From assembly GCF_036320965.1 (NCBI RefSeq), contig NC_092230.1, forward strand, positions 45,932,094 through 45,996,093: a stretch of DNA of 64,000 nt, given 5' to 3'. The notes below the pieces were generated by a model. That model made no database searches. It worked only from the letters and a program-made list of their open reading frames with translations, and was not told the DNA's origin. The translations under genes were made by a program, and so were the position numbers. Source of the DNA: Panulirus ornatus (Eukaryota > Arthropoda > Malacostraca > Decapoda > Palinuridae). Shown here in pieces: positions 32,783-43,400 of the stretch. Numbering within the stretch: the first letter of the stretch is position 1; every line of letters starts with the position of its first letter.

Positions 32783-35700
32783 GAGGGTCGTCTTGAGTTA
32801 CTGCAAGCAATGAGGGTCGTCTTGACTTACTGCAAGCAAGGGGGTCGTCTGAGTTACTGCAAGCAAGGGGGTCGTCTGAGTTACTGCAAGCAAGTAGGGT
32901 CGTCTTGAGTTACTGCAAGCAATGAGGGTCGTCTTGAGTTACTGCAAGCAAGGGGGTCGTCTTGAGTTACTGCAAGCAAGGGGGTCGTCTTGAGTTACTG
33001 CAAGCAATGAGGGTCGTCTTGAGTTACTGCAAGCAATGAGGGTCGTCTTGACTTACTGCAAGCAAGGGGGGTCGTCTGAGTTACTGCAAGCAAGGGGGTC
33101 GTCTGAGTTACTGCAAGCAAGGAGGGTCGTCTTGAGTTACTGCAAGCAAGGAGGGTCGTCTTGAGTTACTGCAAGCAATGAGGGTCGTCTTGAGTTACTG
33201 CAAGCAAGGAGGGTCGTCTTGAGTTACTGCAAGCAAGGAGGGTCGTCTTGAGTTACTGCAAGCAAGGAGGGTCGTCTTGAGTTACTGCAAGCAAGGAGGG
33301 TCGTCTTGAGTTACTGCAAGCAATGAGGGTCGTCTTGAGTTACTGCAAGCAAGGGGGTCGTCTGAGTTACTGCAAGCAAGGGGGTCGTCTTGAGTTACTG
33401 CAAGCAAGGGGGTCGTCTGAGTTACTGCAAGCAAGGGGGTCGTCTGAGTTACTGCAAGCAATGAGGGTCGTCTTGAGTTACTGCAAGCAAGGGGGTCGTC
33501 TGAGTTACTGCAAGCAATGAGGGTCGTCTTGAGTTACTGCAAGCAAGGGGGTCGTCTGAGTTACTGCAAGCAATGAGGGTCGTCTTGAGTTACTGCAAGC
33601 AAGGAGGGTCGTCTTGAGTTACTGCAAGCAATGAGGGTCGTCTTGAGTTACTGCAAGCAAGGGGGTCGTCTGAGTTACTGCAAGCAAGTAGGGTCGTCTT
33701 GAGTTACTGCAAGCAAGGGGGTCGTCTGAGTTACTGCAAGCAATGAGGGTCGTCTTGAGTTACTGCAAGCAAGGGGGTCGTCTGAGTTACTGCAAGCAAT
33801 GAGGGTCGTCTTGAGTTACTGCAAGCAAGGGGGTCGTCTGAGTTACTGCAAGCAAGGGGGTCGTCTTGAGTTACTGCAAGCAAGGAGGGTCGTCTTGAGT
33901 TACTGCAAGCAATGAGGGTCGTCTTGAGTTACTGCAAGCAATGAGGGTCGTCTTGAGTTACTGCAAGCAATGAGGGTCGTCTTGAGTTACTGCAAGCAAG
34001 GGGGTCGTCTGAGTTACTGCAAGCAATGAGGGTCGTCTTGAGTTACTGCAAGCAAGGGGGTCGTCTTGAGTTACTGCAAGCAAGGAGGGTCGTCTTGAGT
34101 TACTGCAAGCAATGAGGGTCGTCTTGAGTTACTGCAAGCAAGGGGGTCGTCTTGAGTTACTGCAAGCAATGAGGGTCGTCTTGAGTTACTGCAAGCAATG
34201 AGGGTCGTCTTGACTTACTGCAAGCAAGGGGGGTCGTCTGAGTTACTGCAAGCAATGAGGGTCGTCTTGAGTTACTGCAAGCAAGGGGGTCGTCTGAGTT
34301 ACTGCAAGCAAGGGGGTCGTCTGAGTTACTGCAAGCAAGGGGGTCGTCTGAGTTACTGCAAGCAAGGAGGGTCGTCTTGAGTTACTGCAAGCAAGGAGGG
34401 TCGTCTTGAGTTACTGCAAGCAAGGAGGGTCGTCTTGAGTTACTGCAAGCAATGAGGGTCGTCTTGAGTTACTGCAAGCAAGGGGGTCGTCTGAGTTACT
34501 GCAAGCAATGAGGGTCGTCTTGAGTTACTGCAAGCAATGAGGGTCGTCTTGAGTTACTGCAAGCAATGAGGGTCGTCTTGAGTTACTGCAAGCAATGAGG
34601 GTCGTCTTGAGTTACTGCAAGCAAGGGGGTCGTCTGAGTTACTGCAAGCAAGTAGGGTCGTCTTGAGTTACTGCAAGCAATGAGGGTCGTCTTGAGTTAC
34701 TGCAAGCAAGTAGGGTCGTCTTGAGTTACTGCAAGCAAGGGGGTCGTCTGAGTTACTGCAAGCAAGGGGGTCGTCTTGAGTTACTGCAAGCAAGGGGGTC
34801 GTCTTGAGTTACTGCAAGCAAGGGGGTCGTCTGAGTTACTGCAAGCAATGAGGGTCGTCTTGAGTTACTGCAAGCAAGTAGGGTCGTCTTGAGTTACTGC
34901 AAGCAAGGGGGTCGTCTTGAGTTACTGCAAGCAAGGGGGTCGTCTGAGTTACTGCAAGCAAGGGGGTCGTCTTGAGTTACTGCAAGCAAGGGGGTCGTCT
35001 GAGTTACTGCAAGCAATGAGGGTCGTCTTGAGTTACTGCAAGCAAGGGGGTCGTCTGAGTTACTGCAAGCAATGAGGGTCGTCTTGAGTTACTGCAAGCA
35101 ATGAGGGTCGTCTTGAGTTACTGCAAGCAAGGGGGTCGTCTTGAGTTACTGCAAGCAAGGGGGTCGTCTGAGTTACTGCAAGCAATGAGGGTCGTCTTGA
35201 GTTACTGCAAGCAATGAGGGTCGTCTTGAGTTACTGCAAGCAAGGGGGTCGTCTTGAGTTACTGCAAGCAAGGAGGGTCGTCTTGAGTTACTGCAAGCAA
35301 TGAGGGTCGTCTTGAGTTACTGCAAGCAATGAGGGTCGTCTTGAGTTACTGCAAGCAATGAGGGTCGTCTTGAGTTACTGCAAGCAAGGGGGTCGTCTGA
35401 GTTACTGCAAGCAATGAGGGTCGTCTTGAGTTACTGCAAGCAAGGGGGTCGTCTGAGTTACTGCAAGCAAGGGGGTCGTCTTGAGTTACTGCAAGCAAGT
35501 AGGGTCGTCTTGAGTTACTGCAAGCAATGAGGGTCGTCTTGAGTTACTGCAAGCAAGGGGGTCGTCTGAGTTACTGCAAGCAATGAGGGTCGTCTTGAGT
35601 TACTGCAAGCAATGAGGGTCGTCTTGAGTTACTGCAAGCAAGGGGGTCGTCTGAGTTACTGCAAGCAAGGGGGTCGTCTGAGTTACTGCAAGCAAGGGGG

Positions 35701-36496
35701 TCGTCTGAGTTACTGCAAGCAAGGGGGTCGTCTGAGTTACTGCAAGCAAGGGGGTCGTCTGAGTTACTGCAAGCAATGAGGGTCGTCTTGAGTTACTGCA
35801 AGCAAGTAGGGTCGTCTTGAGTTACTGCAAGCAAGTGGGGTCGTCTGAGTTACTGCAAGCAAGGGGGTCGTCTGAGTTACTGCAAGCAAGGGGGTCGTCT
35901 GAGTTACTGCAAGCAAGGAGGGTCGTCTTGAGTTACTGCAAGCAAGGGGGTCGTCTGAGTTACTGCAAGCAAGGAGGGTCGTCTTGAGTTACTGCAAGCA
36001 AGGGGGTCGTCTGAGTTACTGCAAGCAAGGAGGGTCGTCTTGAGTTACTGCAAGCAAGGGGGTCGTCTGAGTTACTGCAAGCAAGGAGGGTCGTCTTGAG
36101 TTACTGCAAGCAAGGGGGTCGTCTGAGTTACTGCAAGCAAGGGGGTCGTCTGAGTTACTGCAAGCAAGGAGGGTCGTCTTGAGTTACTGCAAGCAAGGGG
36201 GTCGTCTGAGTTACTGCAAGCAAGGGGGTCGTCTGAGTTACTGCAAGCAAGGGGGTCGTCTGAGTTACTGCAAGCAAGGGGGTCGTCTGAGTTACTGCAA
36301 GCAAGGGGGTCGTCTTGAGTTACTGCAAGCAAGGAGGGTCGTCTTGAGTTACTGCAAGCAAGGGGGTCGTCTGAGTTACTGCAAGCAAGGAGGGTCGTCT
36401 TGAGTTACTGCAAGCAAGGGGGTCGTCTGAGTTACTGCAAGCAAGGAGGGTCGTCTTGAGTTACTGCAAGCAAGGGGGTCGTCTGAGTTACTGCAA
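32783..36496. repeat. 27-29 bp satellite, about 132 copies, 3.7 kb
   Basis: Two main unit types mix: GAGGGTCGTCTTGAGTTACT plus gcaagcaat (29 bp), and GGGGGTCGTCTGAGTTACTG plus caagcaa (27 bp), with tagggt and ggaggg intermediates. The order is irregular over most of the array, and the short type dominates after about 35640. The mixed unit lengths break every reading frame. Confidence 0.97.
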
Positions 36497-36833
36497 CGGC
36501 AGGGATGTAAGGGAGAGGAAGGGAGTGGAGTGGAGTGGAAGAGAAAGGAGATGTGATCAGCAAGATAGATAAATGCCACAGAGATAATCAAGATCTCCCG
36601 ATTACATCGTCATGTCCAGCCCGCTGGCCAGGAATTACATTGCACTGGCGTTGCCAGAATTACAGTCTCGAACACCAGAATAATGACCAGCCTTCTTGTA
36701 GGAGACAGAGGAGCGAGTGTCATTAATTCATCCGATGACCCAGGCAGCCATGTCATTGGTGGGCAACCCTGCCTGTATGTAGTATAAAAGCAGTAACATC
36801 AAGTGTCTGAACACATACAGTACAATAGAATCA
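36497..36833. other. Spacer with a TATA-like element
   Basis: Non-repetitive. TATAAAAG lies at 36783-36790. The arrangement could be an LTR-type or other retroelement promoter, but no partner LTR was found in the window. Confidence 0.35.
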
Positions 36834-37083
36834 AACAGCAACACACGGACCAACACAGACCCCCTGGGGGTCTTTTCGAGGTGCCTTTGCGACAGCGGAG
36901 GCGATATGGAAATGACAAACCAATTGTGGTAAGAGAAATACGTACATATTTACGAATTAAAACAGCAACACAGACCAACACAGACCCCCTGGGGTCTTTT
37001 CGAGGTGCCTTTGCGACAGCGGAGGCGATATGGAAATGATAAACCAATTGTGGTAAGAGAAATACGTACATATTTAAGATAGA
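36834..37083. repeat. ~126-bp tandem duplication
   Basis: Two copies of a block with CACAGACCCCCTGGGG, TTTTCGAGGTGCCTTTGCGA and CCAATTGTGGTAAGAG, starting near 36834 and 36960. The few differences are single-base changes or short indels. It lies directly downstream, on the minus strand, of the RT relic at 37.1-37.5 kb and may be that element's 3' UTR. Confidence 0.88.
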
Positions 37084-37488
37084 AAAATGTAGCTAGAGAG
37101 GCGCAAATAATGTCAGGTTCGTGGGTTGGAAGCCAATCATTTATTAAGTCTTTTCGTAAACGTATGTTACGGCCCTGCTTCCAATCTCTCTCATTGGCCA
37201 GATCAATCATTCCTTGGGTTAACAATGCTGTTGGAGGGAAAAGGTATTTCGCTTCTGTGAGGTAAAATCGTTCGCCCACGAGTTTGTATTCATTAGGTCG
37301 AGATTATCGAAGTCTTTGATCATTTGGAATGACTGTATATCACATCACTTCTTAACCCTCTCTTTCCTAAAGTAAATAGATTTGAATTGTTTAATCTGCT
37401 CTCATACGATTTGTTTCTCATTTCTGAGAATCATCTTGGCAGCTCGTCTCTGTACTTGTTCCATTCTGTCTGTGTCTTTCCTCAAGTA
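37077..37488 (-). pseudogene. CR1/L2-like reverse transcriptase C-terminal relic
   Basis: From 37488 leftwards the minus strand reads YLRKDTDRMEQVQRRAAKMI, then a diverged region ending QMIKDFDNLDL, as in the post-RT domain of CR1/L2-like LINEs. After a one-base frameshift near 37300 it continues NEYKLVGERFYL, and finally INDWLP and SLATF, which fit the terminal WN.LP...SL..F pattern. Two in-frame stops and the frameshift show decay. It is a separate family from the LINE at 24.6 and 62.2 kb. Confidence 0.65.
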
Positions 37489-37900
37489 TGTGTAAAGTAC
37501 CGGGGGGCGCTTGGTTATAAGTGTAAAGTACCGGGGGGCGCTTGGTTATAAGTGTAAAGTACCAAGGGACAATGGTTGTAAGTGTAAAGTACCAAGGGAC
37601 AATGGTTGTAAGTGTAAAGTACCAAGGGACAATGGTTTAATGTAAAGACCAAGGACAAAGGGTTTAAAATGTAAGTCCAAAAGGGGCAATGGTTTAATTA
37701 AAGTAAAACCCAAGGGACAAAATGTTTTTAATGTAAATCCAAGGGGAAAAGGTTTAAGTGAAAGTACCAAGGGACAAATGGTTATAATGTAAAGTACCAA
37801 GGGGGAAGGGTAAGTTTTTAAAGTTACCCAAAGGACCTTGTTATAATTTGAAAACCATGATTTTTTGTGTAAAGTAACAAAGGGTCGATCTTCATAAGTG
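37489..37900. repeat. ~30-bp minisatellite, degrading to the right
   Basis: The first five units are near-perfect (GTGTAAAGTACCAAGGGACA plus atggttgtaa). From about 37630 the same phrase continues with many one- or two-base length changes in homopolymers. Confidence 0.85.
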
Positions 37901-38361
37901 GGAACCAACACTTACAAGGAATCAGGGTAATCAGAGGCGTTACTTTATTGTTTAGATAAAGAGAGTAATGTGTGATAAAAATGTTTGAAATTACCTTTGT
38001 AAAAATTACATGTTTGGGTAAATTTACCTGTTTAAAAACAGTTTTAATTAAACCCGGTATAAATTCATGTTTGAATTTACCTTTTTGGGGATAATTTGTT
38101 TGCGTTACTCCCCCCTTGTAAAGAGCGGGGGGAGTTCTACATGGTGGGGGGGGGGGGGGGGGCCAATGGAAACATCTCTAACCCACATAACTTTTTAAAA
38201 ATTTTACATGTCTCTGCATTAACCATGTTTCCTTAGTCAGTCTACTCCATTCTACCACCACTTTCATACCATAAAGAAAACGTCCTGACATCATTTTTAA
38301 ACGCGTTTCTTGCTTAATTTCATGTTTATGACCTCTGATTGCCATGGCCTGTGTCGTAGAA

Positions 38362-38364
<3 letters not shown>
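37901..38364. other. Low-complexity spacer, possibly error-rich
   Basis: Contains a G20 run near 38143-38162 and loosely repeated AAATTTACCTTTT phrases. Doubled and dropped bases in homopolymers continue the pattern of the preceding array. No gene is seen. Confidence 0.4.
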
Positions 38365-38743
<379 letters not shown>

Positions 38744-38978
38744 GTGTGCTGCCACAGAACACGGGGTTGTGGAGCCTGCGGCAGTGAACCCCCCATAAAG
38801 GCGAGACAGGTGTGCTTTGTCATCGAAAATTTCACCTTTCGGTGTCATGACCAGTAGGGTCATTTCAGTTGCCCCTCCCCGCACGTACATACAGACATAC
38901 ACCTCTGCAGTACCAAGATGTTGGACGGACAGACAAGGACAACAGCAGACAACGCGACTGATGGACTATTTGGTAAAC

Positions 38979-39124
38979 AAATGGCGTCGTACCTACGTCT
39001 CTTGGTCGCAGATCAACTGACTGTTATATTTCTCTCTCGTATCTCCCCTCATGATGTGATTATGACACGAAAGTGCACTTGGGAACTTATCGTGTTTCAT
39101 TTTTCCCTCGTGGACTCGTAGGAA
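38979..39124 (-). mobile_element. TA-anchored interspersed element, copy 4
   Basis: The reverse complement of the element at 2021. On the plus strand it reads aaatggcgtc, then CATGATGTGATTATGACACG, AAAGTGCACTTGGGAACTTA and cgtggactcgtaggaa. It is more diverged than the other three. The end that elsewhere touches (TA)n is here 37 bp from (TA)41. Confidence 0.72.
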
Positions 39125-39158
39125 TATACTGGATCACGCGCTCAATTGAGATCCTATA

Positions 39159-39161
<3 letters not shown>

Positions 39162-39247
<86 letters not shown>

Positions 39248-39452
39248 AGGCTGAATATAAGAGAAGTGTTGGTATCGCCTTGCAACTCGGACGCCAGACA
39301 CACGATGTCGCAGTCTCGAACAGGGAATTCTGCATCACAAGACGGACCTGAGTTTATTGATCTGGTTTTTGACATTTGAAGCGACAGGCAATTTGGGTCA
39401 ATCGCAGTTGAAAGGTCAGTGACAGCAATAAGAGGGGTGGGTGGAGCGGTGC

Positions 39453-39495
<43 letters not shown>
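39162..39495. repeat. (TA)n and (GT)n microsatellites
   Basis: (TA)41 spans 39162-39244 and (GT)20 spans 39455-39495. The 210 bp between are non-repetitive, as is 39496-39802. Confidence 0.93.
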
Positions 39496-39497
<2 letters not shown>

Positions 39498-39802
39498 GTT
39501 CGTCCGCGCAGGCTGTCTGTCGTTGCAAGAGTGGTTCCTGAAGGTGCGGGAGGAGGAGGAGCAGCAGCGGGTCCTACGCTGAAGGTGCGGGAGGATTCGT
39601 TCACCACACGGGAAGGTAGAAGACTCTGGGGGCGGGGCTGTCATATGGGGGAACCACTACTGACGGGGTAGAAGCCCTTGGGTGGATCCTAGGGTTCGAG
39701 TCTCATGGTAGAACGCATTGAGGCGTTGGCCTGGGTAGCCAGCTATCATGCCTTGAGCCAGGGGGCTGCTTGACTGCACCAGGTCACGTCGGGATTTAAG
39801 AG

Positions 39803-40134
39803 TGTGTGGGGTGTGGTGTGTGGGGGTGTGGTGTGGTGTGTGGGGGTGTGGTGTGGGTGTGGTGTGTGGGGGTGTGGTGTAGTGTGTGGGGTGTGGTGTG
39901 GGGTGTGGTGTGTGGGGTGTGGGGTGTGGTGTGTGGGGGTGTGGTGTGGTGTGTGGGGGTGTGGTGTGGGGTGTGGTGTGTGGGGTGTGGTGTGTAGGGG
40001 TGTGGTGTGTAGGGGTGTGGTGTGGAGTGTGGTGTGTGGGGGTGTGGTGTGTGGGGGTGTGGTGTGTGGGGTGTGGTGTGTGGGGTGTGGTGTGTGGGGG
40101 TGTGGTGTGTGGGGTGTGGTGTGGGGTGTGGTCA
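39803..40134. repeat. GT/GGG-rich minisatellite, G-quadruplex candidate
   Basis: A mixture of GGTGTGGTGTGTGGGG, GGTGTGGTGTGG and GGGTGTGG phrases with no fixed period (10-17 bp). G runs of three to five are spaced so that four can pair repeatedly along 330 bp of one strand. Confidence 0.9.
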
Positions 40135-40243
40135 TCCACGTTAATTGTGTGGTCGTGGTCGCTAGGTTCGTTTGCCCCATGCCACAACCACATACCTGTG
40201 GAGGTGGGTCTATTGTCCTTTAAGGTCAAATGCGTCCAGATGC

Positions 40244-40279
40244 TGACCTCTGACCTCAGTCTAGGTCACGGAGAGGTCA
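40244..40279. promoter_or_regulatory. DR1 plus DR5 nuclear-receptor motif cluster
   Basis: TGACCTCTGACCT (40244-40256) is a perfect DR1 on the minus strand (AGGTCA, one base, AGGTCA). AGGTCACGGAGAGGTCA (40263-40279) is a perfect DR5 on the plus strand. A further AGGTCA lies at 40223-40228. RXR/USP-type receptor dimers recognise such repeats; function here is untested. Confidence 0.4.
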
Positions 40280-40681
40280 CTGTCAGCTGGTTAATGCGAT
40301 GATTACGGTGGCCAGTGTTCTCGGCGTTGTGTGTAGTTCCATCAAACCCCACAAGGGAATTGTAGTCCCCAACCCCACTAGGGACTCGTAGTTCCCACCC
40401 GAGACAAGGTCGTTATAGTAGTTAGCGATGCTACAGTACTCCCCCCTCCTCCTCCTCCTCTTCATTGTAGCATCGTAACTACGTTCTCTCAGGGTAGTTA
40501 CACTGGTCTGAATGTGGTATGAGCGTTAAACCCATCCATGTGAGGTGCCTTCCCGTCTAGAATTGAAGGGGGCGAGACGTAACCAAATAAACCAGTGCAA
40601 TTAACCTCCGTAAACCCATCCATCCCTCCCCTCCCGGAGCAACTTGACCTGACCCAACCTGACCTTTCCCTCCCAGCCGCA

Positions 40682-40694
40682 AGGTCAAAGTTCA
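40682..40694 (+). promoter_or_regulatory. HNF4/RXR-type DR1 motif
   Basis: AGGTCAAAGTTCA, a classic DR1 with one variant half-site. Three TGACCT or TGACCC half-sites lie 20-40 bp upstream (40645-40665). Confidence 0.35.
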
Positions 40695-40960
40695 TATACC
40701 CTAGACGGTCTGAGCTGACCTGACCCAAGATGGTCAAGGCTCGTGTTCCCTGAAATCACCTTTTTTAACCTAACCATGGAAGCCATGACTACTGCGCCAC
40801 AACTGATCCACTTTTAGGGTATTTTCTTCAATCGAGAAGAAAAAAAGAAGAAAAGTTCCCTTCGATGCATAGCCAATGGCTGAAGCTAAGTAAAGTTGGG
40901 GCTAAAGGTGAGTTTGGCTGATAATCCCGCAAGTCTTTTGAATATTTTAGTCGCACTGGG

Positions 40961-41168
40961 GAGAGAAGAGGAGGAGGAGGAGGAAGAGGAGGAGGAGGAG
41001 GAGTAGGAAGAGGAGGAGTAGGAAGAGGAGGAGGAGGAGGAAGAGGATGATGATGAGGAGGAGGAGGAGGAAGAGGAGGAGGAAGAGGAGGAGGAAGAGG
41101 AAGAGGAAGAGGAGGAGGAGGAGGAGGAAGAGGAGGAGGAGGGAGGAGGAGGAGAGAGAGAAAAAAGA
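40961..41168. repeat. Polypurine (GGA)n tract
   Basis: About 200 bp of GGA with GAA, GTA and TGA interruptions. This near-pure polypurine strand could form triplex (H-DNA). Poly-Glu/Arg or poly-Leu frames here are artefacts. Confidence 0.93.
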
Positions 41169-41235
41169 GAAAGGCATCAATCGCTTATTTATCGCAACCG
41201 GAAGAGCCACGCGTCTGTGGATTTATTATGGCAGG

Positions 41236-41319
41236 AGACGGACGGACGGACGGACGGACGGACGGACGGTCGGACGGACGGACGGAGACGGACGGACGGA
41301 CGGACGGACGGACGGACGC
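41236..41319. repeat. (GGAC)n microsatellite
   Basis: GACG repeats with two single-unit interruptions (ggtcgg and ggagac). Confidence 0.95.
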
Positions 41320-41433
41320 CGATGTTACAGTCTTTCCCATTCAGTGACCTGGTCTGATTTTGGATTTCAGTTTCTCTCACCTGAAGGGAATACCGATTTT
41401 TTTTTTTTTATATTGATGGCCTTCTCGAAACGA

Positions 41434-41435
<2 letters not shown>

Positions 41436-41507
<72 letters not shown>
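41436..41507. repeat. (CT)n microsatellite
   Basis: Pure (CT)36. The 320 bp that follow are non-repetitive except for a G14 run near 41717-41730. Confidence 0.97.
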
Positions 41508-41510
<3 letters not shown>

Positions 41511-41825
41511 ATTTGAACCTCTGTTTTTTTTTTTGGTTTTTGTATTTTTTGTCCTATCTTGTTGTATACGTAATGGTGTTGTGGGTTAATACTGTATGCG
41601 ACACCCGGTTTTAGAAACATCCAATCAAACGAGGCGATGTCGAGAAGGAAGGATTCCCCAGGGATCAGGCGACAATTTCGACTGTTTGTTTTTGAAAGCG
41701 GAGGATGGCGGAAGGGGGGGGGGGGGGGGGTGCTCAGTTCTGATTGGGGGGTGGGGGGGTCTGTTTCTCCCCCCCAACCCCCCCTATTGTTACCGATAGA
41801 CACCAGTGTCTATTCAACAACCAAC

Positions 41826-41827
<2 letters not shown>

Positions 41828-41887
<60 letters not shown>

Positions 41888-41979
41888 CAGGTTAGTTGGG
41901 AGATGGGGGGGTAGGGGGGGAGCCCCAAAAGACACCGGACGAGGAGTATTGGAAAGAGTAAATCACCAGTTGGGTAGTT

Positions 41980-42056
<77 letters not shown>
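41828..42056. repeat. (GT)n and (GA)n microsatellites
   Basis: (GT)29 spans 41828-41885 and (GA)37 spans 41982-42056. Confidence 0.96.
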
Positions 42057-42058
<2 letters not shown>

Positions 42059-42269
42059 AGAGTTTTGGATGAGCTCATTTGGGCTGGTCGTTGGTCTGGT
42101 CGTGGTTCGGGATGGTTTGTGGTCGTCCTCGGATGATGTTCGTGCTGCTGTAGATGTGGCCCTCACCGCTGTCAGCATCGAACCCGTTACATGTGGTTTG
42201 CTCAAGTGGAGTGACGAGGCTTTTTGGCCCTGGCTTCAGGTGGGAATCGGTTCTGTAAGCTGATGTGGT

Positions 42270-42590
42270 GGCGTTGGTTAGGGATCCAGTTCTGTAGGTA
42301 GCGCCAGGAGAGAGGGGAAAGAGGAGGGCCCCAGTTTTGTAGGTAGCGCCAGGAGAGGGGGAGAGGCCCCAGTTTTGTAGGTAGCGCCAGGAGAGTGGGA
42401 GAAGAGTCCCCAGTTTTGTAGGTAACGTCAGGAGAGAGGGGGAGAGGAGGCCCCAGTTCTGTAGGTAGCGCCAGGAGAGGGGGAGAGGAGGCCCCAGTTT
42501 TGTAGGTAGCGCCAGGAAGGGGGAGAGGAGGCCCCAGTTTTGTAGGTAGCGTCAGGAGAGGGGGAGAGGATGCCCCAGTTCTGTATGTAG
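42270..42590. repeat. ~40-bp minisatellite, about 8 copies
   Basis: The unit is CCAGTTTTGTAGGTAGCGCC plus aggagagggggagaggaggc. Unit length varies between 37 and 44 bp because of the purine segment. Variants: taacgtc, gcgtc. Confidence 0.92.
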
Positions 42591-42950
42591 CGTTTGAGGG
42601 AAACACACCCCAATTAAATGAATCTGCCATCGTATAGATGTATCATACCTGTTGATTTCCCACTCAACACTTTCCTCACAGTATGAGGTCACTTAACCCC
42701 AGAGATTCGTGAGTGCCCCCCCATATGTCACTTCCCCCCAGAGGGTGAGCCGCCAGCCCCCTTTAGATGACCCTGGCGAAGGAGAGGTGGTTGTGGTGTG
42801 GGGTATGGTTGGCCACACCCTGGAATCACATACACCCCCAGGGGTCACAACCACAGTGGACACACCTTCCCATTTGGAAGGTGGAAGGCGTGAGAGGTGT
42901 TGGACGACTACCTCCATTACCCAAAAGTGTCCCTTAAGACGCGAATTATC

Positions 42951-42952
<2 letters not shown>

Positions 42953-43034
<82 letters not shown>
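42953..43034. repeat. (GA)n microsatellite
   Basis: Pure (AG)41. The 360 bp that follow (43035-43400) are non-repetitive apart from an 18-bp duplication GAAGAGAGTAGACT near 43180-43215. Confidence 0.96.
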
Positions 43035-43035
<1 letters not shown>

Positions 43036-43400
43036 AAGCAAGCAGTAGTAGTACATGTGTGGGGCGTTGGAAGGACCTGGAGGAAAAAAACATATTCACA
43101 TGACATGACCGCGCCTTTCGAATGACGCCACCCACACATTAGCCATCATAAAAAATTGCGAATTAGGAAGGGAGGAGAAGAGAGTAGACTCCAGGGGGAG
43201 AAGAGAGTAGACTGGAGTCCCAGGGGGATGACTCAGGGTTAACTGGAAGTCATTATAAGCGAGCGCCAGCGCCCTGCGATGGTGCCTTCTTCTTCCATCC
43301 CTCGAGGTTGAATTCATGTGTCCTGTGAGATGTCCCTGGAACTTATTAAAGTGTGGACGGGTTGTTTGCGCATTGGCATTGCGAGAGTGTAAGGTCATAT

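Larger units (their letters stand above)
40135..40960. other. Non-repetitive island with nuclear-receptor half-sites
   Basis: No coding gene recognised. It carries several perfect AGGTCA repeats at 40223-40279 and TGACCT/AGGTCA repeats at 40645-40694, listed separately. Confidence 0.5.

Noticed and set aside
32783..36496. CRISPR-like array
   Set aside because: Units are contiguous with no unique spacers, and the host is eukaryotic. It is a simple satellite.
36783..36833. Host promoter at TATAAAAG
   Set aside because: No downstream coding region or initiator evidence. It more likely belongs to retroelement debris, so it is mentioned only within the spacer entry.
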